The notes under the pieces were generated by a model, which was given only the letters and a program-made list of their open reading frames with translations, made no database searches and was not told the DNA's origin. From assembly GCA_014238205.1 (NCBI GenBank), contig JABABM010000006.1, positions 4,303 to 68,302 of the forward strand: a stretch of DNA of 64,000 nt, read 5' to 3'. Of this stretch, positions 47,477 through 56,490 are shown piece by piece. The DNA is from Phycisphaerales bacterium. Lineage in GTDB: Bacteria; Planctomycetota; Phycisphaerae; Phycisphaerales; SM1A02. Position 1 is the first letter of the stretch. Each line of letters begins with the position of its first letter. The translations under genes were made by a program, and so were the position numbers.

Positions 47477-48435
47477 ACCAGACTGCACGCGATTTCCTCA
47501 TCGGACTCTGCTCCATCGTGGCCCTCGTCGGGCTTGGCGTCCTGCTCATGCGGTTCGGAGAAATCAACACCTCCAGTCGGTACCTGGTCACGATCCCGAC
47601 GGTCGAGGCTGCTGGATTGCGGCCTGGAAGCATGGTTACCTTCAATGGCGTGAAGATTGGGGTGGTTGAGTCAGCTGAACCTTCCGGCGATCCTCGATGG
47701 CCGGTGACGATCCTCATCGGGATCGACGAGGGGCGGTCCATTCCATCGAATGTCACTCCCTACTCCAACAGCAGCCTGCTCGGCACTGGTGGAACCCTCG
47801 CACTCCAGGTGGAAGCTGCCGAGAGGAACGTTGAACCACTTCCAATGGACGGGACCGCGATACTCCTGGGCCCCATCCGCTCCCTGATGCTCACGAGACT
47901 CAACGACGCGTTGGATGAACGACTGGATCCGATCCTTGGCTCCGTCGAAACGCTGTCTTCAACCTACAACGATTTGGGCATTGGACTTCTGGCCCTCGTC
48001 GGCCCCGGCAGCGAGGAGGGCCATACGATCCGCAGCACGCTGGCTCGAGTCAACGGCGCACTTGAGCTGACGGAAGCCTGGCTGGGTGACGAGGATCTTC
48101 GCACCGAAGCACATGATCTGCTTGGCACGAGCGTCATCTTCGTCAATCACGGAATCGACATGGTTGATCGGCTTTCTGCACTCACTCAGAACCTCGATGC
48201 ACGCAGCGAGACGCTCCTCCAGCAGTTCGGGCCGGTCTCAAGCGAGTTGACCAGGCTGCTCCAGACCACCGATCGTGTCATGTCGGCTGTCGAGGAGGGG
48301 AAAGGGACGATCGGCCAACTCGTCAACAACCCAGATCTCTACAAGAGCCTTGAAGCGAGCATGCTTCAGCTGCACGAAGCCATCGTGCAGTTCAACCTGC
48401 TTGTCGAGCAGATACGGGAAGAAGGGCTGTTCTAG
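47473..48435 (+). CDS. mlaD: MlaD-like MCE-domain protein
   Basis: A 320-residue protein with an N-terminal helix (FLIGLCSIVALVGLGVLLM), an MCE domain (about 38-125) with AAGLRPGSMVTFNGVKIGVV, and a helical C-terminal region with LLQTTDRVMSAVEEGKGTIG. MCE proteins form hexameric rings in the periplasm that carry lipids. GTG 47473 overlaps the mlaF stop (GTGA), so it is translationally coupled. The C-terminal part has the helical features of longer MCE proteins such as PqiB or Mce1A tails. It converges with kup, with 12 bases between the stops. Confidence 0.85.
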   Translation: MNQTARDFLIGLCSIVALVGLGVLLMRFGEINTSSRYLVTIPTVEAAGLRPGSMVTFNGVKIGVVESAEPSGDPRWPVTILIGIDEGRSIPSNVTPYSNSSLLGTGGTLALQVEAAERNVEPLPMDGTAILLGPIRSLMLTRLNDALDERLDPILGSVETLSSTYNDLGIGLLALVGPGSEEGHTIRSTLARVNGALELTEAWLGDEDLRTEAHDLLGTSVIFVNHGIDMVDRLSALTQNLDARSETLLQQFGPVSSELTRLLQTTDRVMSAVEEGKGTIGQLVNNPDLYKSLEASMLQLHEAIVQFNLLVEQIREEGLF

Positions 48436-48447
48436 GCGAAACCCGGC

Positions 48448-50409
48448 CTAGACATCCACTCTCAATCCGATTTCAACGACCTGCTCGGAAGGAAGTTCGA
48501 ACACGTCCGTCATCGAGGACGCGTTTCGTGCCATCCACGCGAACAGTCCCTTCCTCCACAACCACATGGAGCTGTCCCCGCCTGTCATGATGATCTCGCG
48601 GCGGGTGAAGTAGGACAGGTGCTCCATGTCGATCTCAAGCCCCCGATTCCGTGCCAGTTGGAGCAGTCGAGGAACATTCGGGACCTGCAGGTATCCATGG
48701 TGGCCCTCGACATGACAGAACCCCTGCCCGAGTTCCTCCATGTCCAGTTGCTTGCTTCGAGGCAGGCGTGCCACCGGCGAAGGAACCATGGACATGATGA
48801 TGACTCGCTCATGGAGGACAGGCATGCGCTTGTAGAGACTGACAAGGGAAGAAGGCGTTGTGTCCTTCATCGCGGTCAGGAACACACCTGTCCCAGGCAC
48901 CCTGGCAGGCTGAGCCACGGGAATCTGCGTAAGAAAGTCCGACAGTGGTTCAATGGCTTCAGGATGTTGCTTCGCCAGGGCAGCACGACCTGCGCGCCAC
49001 GTCGTCATGAGCAGAATCATCATGAATGCGATGACGAGGGGGAACCAGCCACCCTCAGGAATCTTGAAGAGATTCGCGCCCAGGAATGCCAGGTCGACTG
49101 CAATGAAGACCAGGATCATCGGAGCGATGCCCAACGTCGGCCACTTCCAGACTTTCTTCGCAACGACCGCAAGCAGGATCGTCGTCGTCGTCATGACCGT
49201 AGTGACCGCAACACCGTAGGCGGCCGCAAGATGTTCCGGTGTCAGGAAGATCAACACGGCCAGGACACAACCGACTCCCATGGCCCGGTTGATGGCCGGC
49301 AGATAGATCTGGCCCTCCTTCTCGCCCGAGGTATGAACGACACGCATGAAGGGAAGCAGCCCGATCTGGATAGCCTGCCTCGTCAGGGAAAACAGACCCG
49401 TGATGATCGCCTGTGATGCGATGACTGCCGCCAGCAGGGCCAGGCCGATCATGGGCCAAGAGAACATTTCCGGAATGATCTGGAAGAAGGGGTTACCCAT
49501 GTCCGTCTCAGCCGCAGGAAGTCCCCACTTGCCCGCATGTGTCTGGCCCAGGAGCCAGGCTCCCTGTCCAAAGTAGTTCAACAGGAGGCACGGCCAGACG
49601 ATTCCACACCAGGCAATCGTTATAGACCGACGATTGAACTGGCCCAGGTCCGCGTACAAAGCTTCACCACCCGTAATGCAAAGCACAACCAGGCTCAGCA
49701 GGATGAAGGCTCTCCATGGTTGAGCTTGAAACAGATCGATTGCGTACCCGGGGTTGACGGCCTCGAGAATCTGGGGAGTCTTTACGATCGACATGAGACC
49801 GAACACGCCGATTGCCACGAACCACGCAATCATGATCGGGCTGAAGATGATGGCGATCCTCTGGGTTCCGACGCGTTGCCAGAGGAAGAGCCCAAGAAGA
49901 ACAACAATTGCAATGGGAACGATGTAGTTGTCGAACTTGCTTGAAATGCTCTCAAGGCCCTCTGCAGCTGACAGGACGGAGATCGATGGCGTCACGACTC
50001 CATCTCCGTACAGCAATGCAGCTCCACAGATTGCCACCAGCAGAATCACGGCCGACCTGACGGCACGACCCTTCTCTGAACCGGCTCTCTTTATCAGTGA
50101 GAGCATTGCGAAGATGCCCCCCTCGCCCTGGAACTGGGCACGAAGAAGGACTGTCACGTATTTCAGGGTCAGGACAAGCAGGAGCGCCCAGAAGATGAGC
50201 GACAGCACGCCGAAAACGCTTTCAATCGTTGCCGATACGCCAAGGCTTGATGAGTTGAAGCAGGCCTTGAGCGTATAAAGCGGACTTGTCCCGATATCAC
50301 CGAACACGATGCCCAGACTGGCAATTGCCAGGGCAATGTTCGAGGGGGGTGGGGATTCACCCTCCTTTGACAAGACCAGTTTCTTCGTAGCGCCTGGAGT
50401 CACTCCCAC
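48448..50409 (-). CDS. kup: KUP-type potassium transporter
   Basis: A 653-residue potassium/proton symporter. The N-terminal region IVFGDIGTSPLYTLKACF is the family signature, and QGEGGIFAMLSLI and GDGVVTPSISVLSAAEGLE are also diagnostic. Twelve hydrophobic helices run to about residue 450. The cytoplasmic C-terminal domain (about 450-653) is long and rich in charged residues. A GTG start at 50409 is used; a second GTG lies two codons later. It ends close to the convergent mlaD-like gene. Upstream, the ompA terminator separates it from the OmpA lipoprotein gene. Confidence 0.93.
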   Translation of the reverse strand: MGVTPGATKKLVLSKEGESPPPSNIALAIASLGIVFGDIGTSPLYTLKACFNSSSLGVSATIESVFGVLSLIFWALLLVLTLKYVTVLLRAQFQGEGGIFAMLSLIKRAGSEKGRAVRSAVILLVAICGAALLYGDGVVTPSISVLSAAEGLESISSKFDNYIVPIAIVVLLGLFLWQRVGTQRIAIIFSPIMIAWFVAIGVFGLMSIVKTPQILEAVNPGYAIDLFQAQPWRAFILLSLVVLCITGGEALYADLGQFNRRSITIAWCGIVWPCLLLNYFGQGAWLLGQTHAGKWGLPAAETDMGNPFFQIIPEMFSWPMIGLALLAAVIASQAIITGLFSLTRQAIQIGLLPFMRVVHTSGEKEGQIYLPAINRAMGVGCVLAVLIFLTPEHLAAAYGVAVTTVMTTTTILLAVVAKKVWKWPTLGIAPMILVFIAVDLAFLGANLFKIPEGGWFPLVIAFMMILLMTTWRAGRAALAKQHPEAIEPLSDFLTQIPVAQPARVPGTGVFLTAMKDTTPSSLVSLYKRMPVLHERVIIMSMVPSPVARLPRSKQLDMEELGQGFCHVEGHHGYLQVPNVPRLLQLARNRGLEIDMEHLSYFTRREIIMTGGDSSMWLWRKGLFAWMARNASSMTDVFELPSEQVVEIGLRVDV

Positions 50410-50467
50410 AGGGTAGCGTCAATACCCTGAACCTACCCGGAACTTCATTCATGCACGGCTGCACATC

Positions 50468-50502
50468 AAAAAGAACGGGACTCCGCAAGCGGAGCCCCGT
50501 TC
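50468..50502 (-). terminator. intrinsic terminator after the OmpA lipoprotein gene
   Basis: On the minus strand a GC-rich stem, AACGGGGCTCCGC with GCGGAGTCCCGTT (one G-U pair), is followed by CTTTTTG. It lies 22 bases past the ompA stop and ahead of kup. The structure is a textbook rho-independent terminator and should end the ompA transcript so that kup needs its own promoter in the following 60 bases. Confidence 0.85.
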
Positions 50503-50523
50503 CACGTTCAGTACTGCGGATGC

Positions 50524-51165
50524 CTATTCAGCTACGACAATCTCGACACGCCGACTGCGTGACTTGGTGTCCATGGCCATGTCCGGGCCATAACTCATGA
50601 TTGAAACATCAGCGGGATCAACTCCGCAGGATATGAGGTACTCCCTGACTGCATACCCGCGTTCAAATCCAAGGTGATGGTTGCTCTTGTGTCCGCTCTT
50701 TCGAATGGGATCGGAATCGGTGTGTCCGATCACTCGAACCGTCTTACCCGGGTAACTGGACTTCAACACATTGGCGACCTGGTTGAGCGAACTCCTCGCA
50801 TTCGACTTCAAGGACGTACGACCGGAGTCGAAGAGAACGTCGCTGGAAACGGTAACCGTCACATCCCGGCCAGAGACACTGGTCGAAACACCTTCGATTC
50901 CATCAAAGGCGGTTCCCCTCGATGTTGATATCGAGACAGTTTGAGGAGCTGCCGTAAACTGGTCTTCCAATTCCCGTATGGTCCTGTTTGCTTCCTTGAG
51001 ATCGGCATACGCCGCCTCAAGTGCTCGATCCTGTGTGCCGAGTTGGTCACGGAGTTCTATGTTCTCGCTCTCCAGCAAACTCGACTTGTCAGTTGTCATG
51101 TCACAGCCGACAAGCAAGGCAAGGCTTGCGACGGCTCCAAGTCCAATCAGGTGCTTGACTCGCAT
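50524..51165 (-). CDS. OmpA-family lipoprotein (Pal-like)
   Basis: A 213-residue outer-membrane-associated protein. The signal peptide ends in a lipobox, LLVGC, with cysteine at 21. A coiled-coil region follows (about 28-75; LLESENIELRDQLGTQDRAL and similar). The C-terminal OmpA domain (about 95-213) binds peptidoglycan, with LFDSGRTSLKSNARSSLNQV, RVIGHTDSDP, and the Arg-rich end SRRVEIVV. Pal-like proteins link the outer membrane to the wall, often with TolB, which is absent here. It has its own terminator and is likely monocistronic. Confidence 0.92.
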   Translation of the reverse strand: MRVKHLIGLGAVASLALLVGCDMTTDKSSLLESENIELRDQLGTQDRALEAAYADLKEANRTIRELEDQFTAAPQTVSISTSRGTAFDGIEGVSTSVSGRDVTVTVSSDVLFDSGRTSLKSNARSSLNQVANVLKSSYPGKTVRVIGHTDSDPIRKSGHKSNHHLGFERGYAVREYLISCGVDPADVSIMSYGPDMAMDTKSRSRRVEIVVAE

Positions 51166-51317
51166 GGGTTGGAATCCTTTCCAGTTGCTGCCCGGTCACG
51201 CGGTGGTCGCCCAGTTCGATACAGGGCCTCCCCTGCCGGCATGGCGGCGTACGACCACGTACCAGCCACCCTGCCACTAGTGACCAGATCGGCCATGAAG
51301 GGGCTTGAGGCTGAAAA

Positions 51318-52580
51318 TTATCGCTCTTTGAGTCGAGGTTCTGCTGCCTCGACTGTCTCAACCAGGGCCGGGTGCGGCATCTGGATGGTCGGAACAAGGA
51401 CTGCCCAGGCATCGATGACGACAGGCCTTCCTATGAACAGCAGAGCCGCAGCCAACGCAAGATGCGGGCCATAGGGCAATTCCCTGCGGCTTCCCTTGGA
51501 AACTACAGAGAGCAGGCCACCGATGAAGACCCAGCTGAGACCGATGAACGGAGCCAGAAAGAAGACGAGGATCGGGTCAAACCAGCCCAGACAGGCACCG
51601 ACAGCACCCAGCAGGTGGACATCGCCAAGCCCCATGGCTTCCCTCCCGAATGCAAGGGTCCCCAGCAACCGAACGATCCAGACCAGGCCCGCACCGACGA
51701 GGTAGCCCAGCATGCTTGCTCCCAGTGCTTGCAGGAAAAGTGGAGGCCCGCCTTCAGGAAGAAGCATGCCCAGGCCTCCTCCTGCAAAGAGCCCGATGAT
51801 GATCGGCATCAGGTAGACAAGTTCAACGCCCATCTCTCGACGTGCATGGGGATACTCCGCAAGCGGCTCTCCCTCCTTGACGTACTGGTCATAGTCCGCG
51901 AAGGACCACTTGAGAACTCCACGGGCAAGCAACAGTCGGCTGCAGCAGACTCCGATCATGCCGCATGCGGCAACCATGAACCACCACCAGCTCACGCCGG
52001 GAATGGGCCATGCCTCCACCGGTGTCCATCGTGCAATGAGCAACGACTGCAACGGCCAGAACAGGAAGGCCATGATCGTGATGAAGACCGGCAACTGGAT
52101 CGGAATGGTGTAGGTTCGCGCATCGATGACCGTCATTGCAAACAGACCGGAAAAGAGAAAGGTCAGGATCGTGTATGCAGGCCACCCTTTCGCGAATCCC
52201 TGCACCGACCACCACTCGCCTCCAACCTCACCCCAGTACGGGGTTCTCCAACCGATCCAGAACAGCAGGACGTACATGCCAAGGAAGAAACAGGCAGTAC
52301 CAAGCTCGACCAGTGGATATCGAAGCGAGATCCGCTCCCTGCAGAAGCGACACTTGCCTCGCAGGAGAAGCCAACCAAGGATCGGCAGGTTCTCACGAAA
52401 GAAACGCAACCGACCACCACAGGTCGGACAACGACTTGGTGGTGATACAAGACTAATGCCCATCGGCAGTCGATGAACAACGACATTCAGGAAGGATCCA
52501 ACGCAGGCACCGAGGCAGAAGACGAAGATCGCCCATGGAAGGTGCTGCAGAAGCGTGGACGTGAGAGTGGAAGACACCAT
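51318..52580 (-). CDS. prepilin peptidase (GspO/PilD-like)
   Basis: A 420-residue membrane aspartic protease that cleaves and usually methylates type IV pilin and pseudopilin leaders. The N-terminal zinc domain has CPTC (51-54) and CRFC (77-80). The two catalytic Asp residues are in VIDARTYTIP and GLGDVHLLG. Hydrophobic helices surround them. A longer loop between helix 2 and 3 than usual explains the extra length. The start follows the xseB stop at once (TAGATG), so the three genes xseA-xseB-peptidase form an operon. No pilin gene is in this window. Confidence 0.92.
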   Translation of the reverse strand: MVSSTLTSTLLQHLPWAIFVFCLGACVGSFLNVVVHRLPMGISLVSPPSRCPTCGGRLRFFRENLPILGWLLLRGKCRFCRERISLRYPLVELGTACFFLGMYVLLFWIGWRTPYWGEVGGEWWSVQGFAKGWPAYTILTFLFSGLFAMTVIDARTYTIPIQLPVFITIMAFLFWPLQSLLIARWTPVEAWPIPGVSWWWFMVAACGMIGVCCSRLLLARGVLKWSFADYDQYVKEGEPLAEYPHARREMGVELVYLMPIIIGLFAGGGLGMLLPEGGPPLFLQALGASMLGYLVGAGLVWIVRLLGTLAFGREAMGLGDVHLLGAVGACLGWFDPILVFFLAPFIGLSWVFIGGLLSVVSKGSRRELPYGPHLALAAALLFIGRPVVIDAWAVLVPTIQMPHPALVETVEAAEPRLKER

Positions 52581-52844
52581 CTAGTCGGCGCCGTTCCCAC
52601 CATCCCCTGTCAATGCCGGATCATCGAGCGAGAGTTGCTTCAACTCCTCGTCAGCTGCATCCAGCAGGGTACGGCACCGCTGCACGAGAGCCTGTCCTCG
52701 CCGGTGAAGTTCCATGGCCTCCTCGAGGGCGATATCGCCCTCGTCGATTCGCTCGATGAGCGTCTCCAACTCCTCCGCGGCTGCCTCGTAAGTCAACGTG
52801 GCAGGATCAGGAGCGGCCTTGGGCTTCTTTGGTTTCGTGCTCAT
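52581..52844 (-). CDS. xseB: exodeoxyribonuclease VII small subunit
   Basis: An 87-residue helical protein with the XseB pattern LTYEAAAEELETLIERIDEG, then DIALEEAMELHRRGQALVQR. It forms a multimer with XseA and helps degrade single-stranded DNA. The N-terminal tail is Lys- and Pro-rich. The ATG overlaps the xseA stop (TGATG) and the stop abuts the prepilin peptidase ATG, showing tight coupling. Confidence 0.93.
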   Translation of the reverse strand: MSTKPKKPKAAPDPATLTYEAAAEELETLIERIDEGDIALEEAMELHRRGQALVQRCRTLLDAADEELKQLSLDDPALTGDGGNGAD

Positions 52845-54304
52845 CAGGCTTCCACTGTACCAGACGGGTCATTTTCACCCTTCTCGACCCCCTCGACTCG
52901 AGAAAGCACCTGCCCATCGGAGAAGTGCGATGTGAGCAGTTCCCCCACCTGAATCCCTCCAGTGGAACGAAGTGCACGCCCTGCTTCATCGACCGTAACG
53001 GAAAAACCTCGCTCAAGGACCGCTTGTGGACCTATTGCCTCCAGGGTGTCGGACCTTGCATGCAGGTGCGATCGTCTGGCTCCGAGTTGGTTGCCCGCCT
53101 GGCGAGGCAGATCTCGTGACCATCGGGCGAGGCGAGCCTCCTCGTGCTGGATCCGTACAGCCATGGCATTGCGAAGGTGCAGGGACCGTGTTGCAACCTG
53201 AGTTCTCCGTGCCGCAAGTTGCCGCTCCGGTCGACGCTCGGCCAGGTGCCCGATACGACGCTCAAGAGCATGCAGTCGCTTGGAAACGAGCAGTTGAGCT
53301 CCGGAACACAGACGATCTCGACCTGCGTTGACTGTCTTTCTTGCAGACTCGAGAATTCGGCTGATGAAGAGTTGCAGTCGTCGCTCCCTGTCATCGAACT
53401 GCCGTTGCAGATCCTGTGCGTCGGGCATGAGTGCCACGACCGCCTGGGTTGGCGTCGAGGCCCTGTGGTCCGCGACGAGTTCAGCAATCGATGTATCCGA
53501 CTCGTGACCGATGGCGGCGACGATCGGTGTCGAACAGTTGTATATCGCTTCGGCTACGACACGTTCATTGAATGACCAGAGATCCTCCAGTGAACCGCCA
53601 CCTCGCGTGACGAGCATCGCATCGATGCCAAGTGACTTCGCAGCAGTGTCCACGCAACGGATGGCCTGGGCGATTCGTTCCGATGCGCCTTCCCCCTGGA
53701 CGGGAACGTCAACGAGCACAAGGGACACGGAGGGACATCGGTCCCTGCTGGTCCGTTGGACATCGGCGAGGGCGGCGCTGCCTGCGGCCGTCAACACGGC
53801 AACACGTCGCGGGAGCAAGGGCAGTTCCTGCTTGTGCTCGACATCGAACCAGCCCGCTTCACGAAGTTCACTGCACATCGCCTCGAAGCGGGCCTGCAAT
53901 GTTCCCAGTCCGGCTGCTTTCAAACGCTCAACGATCAACTGCGTCCGACCCTGCTTGGCGTAATGCTCGACATGGCCGGTGACTTCCACGGCATCCCCGT
54001 CCGCCGGTTCGAAGGTGACGCCACGTGCACGCGATGACCACATCGCGCAATCCACCTTGGACGCCTCGTCCTTCAGCGAGAAATACCAGTGGCCGTTTCG
54101 ACTTCGTTTCAGGTTGCTCAGTTCACCCTCGACGCGAAGGGACCTGGGCAGTCCCTCCTCGAGAGCATCAACGATCAGGGCCGAGAGCGCTGCCACGGAC
54201 ATCGGCTCCTGGGCCCGGGGAGCAGGCTGAGGGGGAACTGGTGTTTCGTTGGATTCAAACAGGGAGTCGGTGGGCACGGGTACAGGGTACTTCCTGCGGG
54301 GCAC
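52844..54304 (-). CDS. xseA: exodeoxyribonuclease VII large subunit
   Basis: A 486-residue nuclease subunit. An N-terminal OB-fold (about 50-130) is marked by VEGELSNLKRSRNGHWYFSL. The catalytic domain includes VAVLTAAGSAALADV, the family motif RGGGSLEDLWSFNE, and PIVAAIGHESDTS with the conserved Asp, then STPTQA. A helical C-terminal region follows. Start: GTG 54304 or ATG 54202; the second lies just before the usual homology region. It is divergent from recG, with about 56 bases between the starts. Confidence 0.93.
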   Translation of the reverse strand: MPRRKYPVPVPTDSLFESNETPVPPQPAPRAQEPMSVAALSALIVDALEEGLPRSLRVEGELSNLKRSRNGHWYFSLKDEASKVDCAMWSSRARGVTFEPADGDAVEVTGHVEHYAKQGRTQLIVERLKAAGLGTLQARFEAMCSELREAGWFDVEHKQELPLLPRRVAVLTAAGSAALADVQRTSRDRCPSVSLVLVDVPVQGEGASERIAQAIRCVDTAAKSLGIDAMLVTRGGGSLEDLWSFNERVVAEAIYNCSTPIVAAIGHESDTSIAELVADHRASTPTQAVVALMPDAQDLQRQFDDRERRLQLFISRILESARKTVNAGRDRLCSGAQLLVSKRLHALERRIGHLAERRPERQLAARRTQVATRSLHLRNAMAVRIQHEEARLARWSRDLPRQAGNQLGARRSHLHARSDTLEAIGPQAVLERGFSVTVDEAGRALRSTGGIQVGELLTSHFSDGQVLSRVEGVEKGENDPSGTVEA

Positions 54305-54360
54305 GGAAGCACGTCACCATCGGCCCACGATGCGAGCCTCGAACCACTTACACTGTTGTC

Positions 54361-56481
54361 GTGACGAGTGATGCAACCGATCAACACGTCCTGGCCCTCA
54401 CCACCGGCCTCGTGCTCCTGCCCTCTGTTGGCGAACGCCATGCCCCTGCCTTCGGCACGATGGGACTGCGGTGCGTTGCCGACCTGCTGGTCCACCTTCC
54501 AACCCGATACGAATACGAGGAAGCCGAGCAGCCCATCGTGGCGCTGAACACGCTTGTTGGCGCATCGGGAAGAAGCGAGGTCCAGGTTTCGACCCGTGGC
54601 GAGGTTGCCAGTGTCAAGAAGGGGTTTGGACGCAAGCCACGCATCGAGATCCAGCTTGATGATGGAACCGGCACCCTGGACGTGGTCTTCTTCAACCAGC
54701 CCTGGATCAGGCACAAGCTCCACCCGGGGCAGCAGTTGAAGGTTGCAGGCACTGTCAAACTGCACCAGTCCCGTCTGCAGATGGCCAATCCACGCTGGGA
54801 GCAGGTTGACCCGGAATCACCTGCCCCGCCAAGCGAAGCAAGACTCCTCCCGGTGTACCCGGCAAGCGAGTCTGTCTCATCAATGGCCATTGCAAGAGGC
54901 ATTGAACCCATCCTGGATGATGCCGTCGCCCTGCTCGAGGACCACTTGCCGGATGACTACAGGCACACGAACAACTTCCCGACGCTCTCGGAGGCCTACC
55001 TGGCCATGCACCGACCTGGAAGCGAAGAGGAGGTTGCCCACGCCCGCCGTCGCCTGGCCTTTGATGAACTCTTCATGCTGCAACTGGCTGTCATGATGAA
55101 ACGGCACCACAGGATCCAGACGCTTCGAGCGCCTGCGTTGCCCCTTGACATGACACTGCATGAGCGGATCACGGCGAGGATCCCCTTCACCCTGACCGAG
55201 GCCCAGCAGCAGGTCGTCGACGAGATCGCCAATGATGTTCAACGCCCAGTCCCCATGAACAGGCTCCTGCAGGGCGATGTCGGTGCGGGCAAGACGGTGG
55301 TGGCGCTCTACGCCATGCTCATGGCGGTGGCAGCAGAGCAACAGGCGCTTCTGCTTGCTCCCACCGAATTGCTGGCCGAGCAGCACCATGAATCCATCAG
55401 CACGATGCTTGCTTCCTCGAAGGTACGCATCGCACTGCTGACAGGCTCCCTGTCGGCACCGGTACGCAGAGCACTGCTCGAGGATCTGCGAGCTGGAGAC
55501 ATCGACATCGTGGTAGGGACGCATTCCATCCTCAACGAGAGCGTGGAGTTCAAGAGCCTTGCAGTTGCAGTCATCGATGAACAGCACCGTTTCGGCGTCC
55601 ACCAACGAGCGGCGCTTCGTCGTGGAAACAGCGAGGAAGTCCCCCACCAGCTGGTGATGACCGCGACACCGATTCCTCGAACCCTCTCGATGACGATCTT
55701 CGGTGACCTTGACGTCTCGACGATCCACGGTCGATTGCCGGGTCGCTCGCCTGTCTCGACACGGCATGTTCCATCGGACGAGTCCATGCAGGTCTATGAA
55801 TCACTTGCACAACGCGTGGGTCGTGGAGAACAGGGCTTCGTCGTCGTTCCTGTCATCGACGAGTCCGAGAGCCTGCTGAAGGACATCGGAACACACCTGC
55901 AGATGCTCCAGGACGGCCCGCTGTCCAGCTGCCGCATCGCCGCGCTGCATGGACGCATGGATGCCACGGAACGCGATGCCGTCATGCACCGTTTCCGCGA
56001 TGGCGAACTTGATGTCCTGGTCGCCACGACCGTCATCGAGGTGGGCATCGACGTACCAAACGCGACCATGATCATCATCGAGCAGGCCGAACGCTTCGGC
56101 CTTGCCCAGCTTCACCAGCTGCGAGGTCGTGTCGGCCGTGGTGATCTGCCCGGGGAATGCGTACTCGTGGCCGACCCGGTGACGGAGGACGGCGAGGCGA
56201 GAATCTCCGCCATCATCGAGACCAACGACGGGTTCAGGATCGCCGAGTCGGACCTGAAGATCCGTGGCCCCGGGGAGTTCATGGGCGCACGTCAATCCGG
56301 CCTGCCCCCCTTCCGCGTGGCGAACTTCGAGCGTGACTGGGACCTGCTGCGGCTGGCCCGGCGTGACGCCGAGGCGTGGATCGACCAGGATCCGCACCTC
56401 CAGTCACCATCGCATGCACTGATCCGCTCCCGGCTGATGAAGCGGTATCGACAGAGCGTTGGACTCGTCGACGTCGGGTAG
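54361..56481 (+). CDS. recG: ATP-dependent DNA helicase RecG
   Basis: A 706-residue replication-fork helicase that reverses stalled forks and processes Holliday junctions. The wedge OB domain covers about residues 60-170. Helicase motifs are GDVGAGKTVVA (motif I), LLAPTELLAEQH (Ia), VIDEQHRFGV (motif II), TATPIPRTL (motif III), and VIEVGIDVPNATMIIIE. The RG-rich end QLHQLRGRVGRGD is the TRG-like end. The start is a GTG; the open frame extends upstream across xseA, but only residues after it match RecG. It runs into polX nine bases downstream. Confidence 0.95.
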   Translation: MTSDATDQHVLALTTGLVLLPSVGERHAPAFGTMGLRCVADLLVHLPTRYEYEEAEQPIVALNTLVGASGRSEVQVSTRGEVASVKKGFGRKPRIEIQLDDGTGTLDVVFFNQPWIRHKLHPGQQLKVAGTVKLHQSRLQMANPRWEQVDPESPAPPSEARLLPVYPASESVSSMAIARGIEPILDDAVALLEDHLPDDYRHTNNFPTLSEAYLAMHRPGSEEEVAHARRRLAFDELFMLQLAVMMKRHHRIQTLRAPALPLDMTLHERITARIPFTLTEAQQQVVDEIANDVQRPVPMNRLLQGDVGAGKTVVALYAMLMAVAAEQQALLLAPTELLAEQHHESISTMLASSKVRIALLTGSLSAPVRRALLEDLRAGDIDIVVGTHSILNESVEFKSLAVAVIDEQHRFGVHQRAALRRGNSEEVPHQLVMTATPIPRTLSMTIFGDLDVSTIHGRLPGRSPVSTRHVPSDESMQVYESLAQRVGRGEQGFVVVPVIDESESLLKDIGTHLQMLQDGPLSSCRIAALHGRMDATERDAVMHRFRDGELDVLVATTVIEVGIDVPNATMIIIEQAERFGLAQLHQLRGRVGRGDLPGECVLVADPVTEDGEARISAIIETNDGFRIAESDLKIRGPGEFMGARQSGLPPFRVANFERDWDLLRLARRDAEAWIDQDPHLQSPSHALIRSRLMKRYRQSVGLVDVG

Positions 56482-56490
56482 AATGCCTCC

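Noticed and set aside
54025-54361. A recG start at 54025 with a 112-residue extension.
   Set aside because: The extension overlaps the opposite-strand xseA and is rich in Arg, Ser and Pro, typical of a shadow. RecG homology begins after the GTG at 54361.
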